A stretch of 64,000 bases of DNA from CAVTQY01 sp963736975 (GTDB lineage: Bacteria > Pseudomonadota > Alphaproteobacteria > Acetobacterales > Acetobacteraceae). This document shows positions 62,312 through 64,000 of this stretch, in pieces (position 1 is the stretch's first letter; each line of letters opens with the position of its first letter). Both the position numbers and the translations under genes were made by a program. The notes beneath the pieces are model-generated. The model searched no databases and was not told the DNA's origin. It saw nothing but the letters and a program-made list of their open reading frames with translations. The stretch covers positions 2,294,001-2,358,000 of the forward strand of contig CAVTQY010000001.1 in NCBI GenBank assembly GCA_963736975.1, given 5' to 3'.

Positions 62312-63748
62312 TCAGCCGGACGGCAAGGCGATCTCGATCGTGCCGGGCCGCGGCAGCCCCACATCCCGCGGCAGCCTGACTAGAGTCGCTGCACCGAAAT
62401 CCTCGTGCAGGCGGCGCTCGAGCTGCGCCGCGGCCGCACTGTCCTGGGCGAAGAAGAACTTGATGCCGGGTTTCTCCGTCCGGCCCGGCACCGGGAACGG
62501 TTCGCCGACCTCATAGCCTTCCGCCCGCATCGTTTGTGCCAATCGAGCGCCGCGCTCCGCGGCAGTCGTGTCGCCGCGCGTATAGGTCAGCACGACATGA
62601 ACCAAAGGACCGGTCGGCAAGGCAGGGCTCTCCGGCCTGGCTTCCGACGCTTGGGGCTGCGTAGGTAGCCCTGTGTTCGATGGCGGTGACACCGGCTGCG
62701 CGGCCGGGACGGCGGACACCGGAGCGGCGGGTACGGGAGACGAGGGTATGGCTGCAGCCGGTGCGGGAGCAGCGGGAACGGATTCGACGGGTACGGCAGG
62801 AGCTGGAGCGGCCCCTGTCAAACGAGGTGCGGCGGGCGTTGTGGAGGCCTGTCTCAGTGGCTCCGGCGTACCCCCGGCTGTGGCACCGCTGACAGCGACC
62901 GCGGCCCGATCGGCGACCATGGCAGGCGCCGGGACCTGTTCGTGGCGGATGACTTTGCTGCCCAGCATCAGAACCGCCGCGATGCTGGCCAGAGCCAAGA
63001 CGCCCACCGCCACAAGAGCTCGCCGGCCCCGAGGTGACGGTTCGTCAGCTTCCAGCGCGAACTCGTTGTCCACCCCTCCGTTCCGGATCGCGAGCGCCTG
63101 TTTGACATGCCCTGCGCTGACCCGTTTGGCCTTGTCCTCGGCCGCGACGTGCAAAGCTAGTCCGAGCAGAGCGTTCAACAAGCGCGGCACGCCATCGCAG
63201 TGCCCAACCAGCTTCCGGAGCGCAGCCTCGGACAGCATGTCGGCCGCATGGCCGAGCTGAGTCAGCCGTTCCAGCAAAAAGCCTCGGGCCGCATCCGGCG
63301 ACAGCGGCGAGAGTTCCACCATTAGCACGTCCGAGCAATGCTCGAAGCGCTCGCGTGATGCCGGCAACACGGCGAGAACGACGATCGCCTCGGGATCACG
63401 ACTCAGCTCGGCGAGGCGCGCCGCGCTCATGCGATCCGCTTCGTCCACCAACAGGATCTCGATCCCCGCGGTCTCGAGCGGCGCGTCGCCCGATTCGAGC
63501 AGTGCCGTGATGAAGCCGGATACGCGCAAAGTGCTCGCGAGATCGCGCAGCAGCGTCGTTTTGCCGGTCCCCGGCGCGCCAACCAGGACAACGATGCAAG
63601 GACCAGCCATGACGTGGTCCAGAATTCTACCCCGGGCCGCTTTCCACGCGGGGTGCGCAATCACGCGGGGCGAGCGGCCAAGCGGGTCGGACGGGTCCTT
63701 GCCGATCGGCAAAGCCGCTTGCTCCACGTCTGGGGCCGGCCTAATCAT
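62312..63748 (-). CDS. membrane-anchored AAA ATPase with a periplasmic C-terminus (ExeA/DamX-like)
   Basis: 478 aa. Cytoplasmic ATPase: Walker A GAPGTGKT (57-64), Walker B ILLVDEAD (98-105), and the GHCDGVPRLLNALLGLALHVA end of the AAA_22/ExeA type. A membrane helix (ALVAVGVLALASIAAVLML, about residues 258-277) follows, then a long Pro/Ala/Val-rich linker, and a periplasmic domain (VHVVLTYTRGDTTAAERGARLAQTMRAEGYEV; KFFFAQDSAAAAQLERRLHED) that may bind peptidoglycan. ATG at 63748 preferred over an in-frame codon at 63844. Followed by two small exported proteins. Such ATPases help open the cell wall for secretion or division machinery; no secretin is nearby. Confidence 0.78.
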   Translation of the reverse strand: MIRPAPDVEQAALPIGKDPSDPLGRSPRVIAHPAWKAARGRILDHVMAGPCIVVLVGAPGTGKTTLLRDLASTLRVSGFITALLESGDAPLETAGIEILLVDEADRMSAARLAELSRDPEAIVVLAVLPASRERFEHCSDVLMVELSPLSPDAARGFLLERLTQLGHAADMLSEAALRKLVGHCDGVPRLLNALLGLALHVAAEDKAKRVSAGHVKQALAIRNGGVDNEFALEADEPSPRGRRALVAVGVLALASIAAVLMLGSKVIRHEQVPAPAMVADRAAVAVSGATAGGTPEPLRQASTTPAAPRLTGAAPAPAVPVESVPAAPAPAAAIPSSPVPAAPVSAVPAAQPVSPPSNTGLPTQPQASEARPESPALPTGPLVHVVLTYTRGDTTAAERGARLAQTMRAEGYEVGEPFPVPGRTEKPGIKFFFAQDSAAAAQLERRLHEDFGAATLVRLPRDVGLPRPGTIEIALPSG

Positions 63749-63852
63749 TTCGCGCCTTTCGCATTCCGGCGCCAAGCCGTCACCGCCCGGTCGCTCCGAA
63801 CTCGACGCATACGTTGGCAATAAGCGATAAATCTTTGGCCACAAGACAAGCT

Positions 63853-63867
63853 CCGGGTAAAGCCCGG
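63853..63867 (-). terminator. possible weak terminator of the CoA-transferase gene
   Basis: CCGGG and CCCGG with a 5-base loop, 22 bases past the stop, extended by two more pairs after a mismatch. No T-run. Confidence 0.25.
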
Positions 63868-63888
63868 CGCGGACTCAGCCCTTCGGGT

Positions 63889-64000
63889 TCAGCCGGCGAG
63901 ATGCAGCGGCGCCTCGGTACGGGCTTGCAGCGCATCCAGACTCAGCCCCGGCACCATGTCGATCACCATGAAGCCGCGCTCGGCCACTTCGAGCACCGCG
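63889..64000 (-). CDS. 3-oxoacid CoA-transferase subunit B-like protein (C-terminal end only)
   Basis: Only the last 36 codons are in the window (VLEVAERGFMVIDMVPGLSLD, then ALQARTEAPLHLAG and a TGA at 63889). The pattern, a beta strand and the GLSLDALQARTEAP end, fits subunit B of 3-oxoacid or related CoA-transferases. The substrate cannot be judged from this fragment. Confidence 0.6.
   Translation of the reverse strand, partial: AVLEVAERGFMVIDMVPGLSLDALQARTEAPLHLAG

Noticed and set aside
1..64000. CRISPR array
   Set aside because: No series of regularly spaced direct repeats was seen anywhere in the window.

Overview
The window is GC-rich chromosomal DNA of an alphaproteobacterium, most likely a member of the Rhodospirillales/Acetobacteraceae. 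This rests on the gene order argS - SPOR protein - nagZ - M50 protease - scpA - scpB - tatB - tatC - serS, on an lptF-lptG-lptD-surA-rsmA run, and on the style of the proteins. No search was run, so the placement is by recognition only.

Layout. 1-5.0 kb: a fatty-acid oxidation fusion enzyme (runs off the left edge), a PLP-dependent homocysteine synthase, an Lrp-type regulator and pyridoxal kinase. 5.1-10.9 kb: an accessory island, visibly less GC-rich, with an unfamiliar three-gene operon on the minus strand (127 aa beta-rich protein; 642 aa protein with a phage-tail-like repeat and a membrane-less HlyD-like domain; 604 aa protein with a toxin/nuclease-like C-terminus), a perfect CRP/FNR-type palindrome upstream of it, and a decayed arylamine N-acetyltransferase. 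10.9-21.7 kb: core genes for translation, Tat export, chromosome segregation, peptidoglycan recycling, dNTP control, Fe-S delivery and DNA repair. 21.7-26.8 kb: assorted metabolic genes (Rieske oxygenase, FMN-binding protein, DUF1127, MFS transporter, flavin monooxygenase). 26.8-32.7 kb: a broken HigBA toxin-antitoxin pair, then an operon of molybdenum hydroxylase, enoyl-CoA hydratase and SDR dehydrogenase, preceded by a lytic transglycosylase. 33-41 kb: tRNA-Val, two M20 peptidases, adenine deaminase, an IS5-type element, a sugar isomerase-like protein and a YbbL/YbbM-type transporter. 41.2-47.4 kb: an ECF sigma/anti-sigma pair divergent from a diheme cytochrome and a Tat-exported GMC dehydrogenase, probably one periplasmic oxidation module. 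47.5-56.3 kb: outer-membrane biogenesis (LptFGD, SurA), RsmA and an EF-G-like GTPase. 56.3-64 kb: small envelope proteins, an IPNS-like oxygenase, a CBS protein, tRNA-Leu, LipB, BluB, an ATPase with a periplasmic tail, and the end of a CoA-transferase.

A recurring feature is single-base frame breaks: one in scpB, three in lptD, and others in an SDR gene, the GMC gene, higB, higA, the transposase and nat. Because scpB and especially lptD are normally needed for growth, at least part of these are probably indel errors in the sequence and not true pseudogenes. Readers should treat every 'frameshifted' call here with that in mind.
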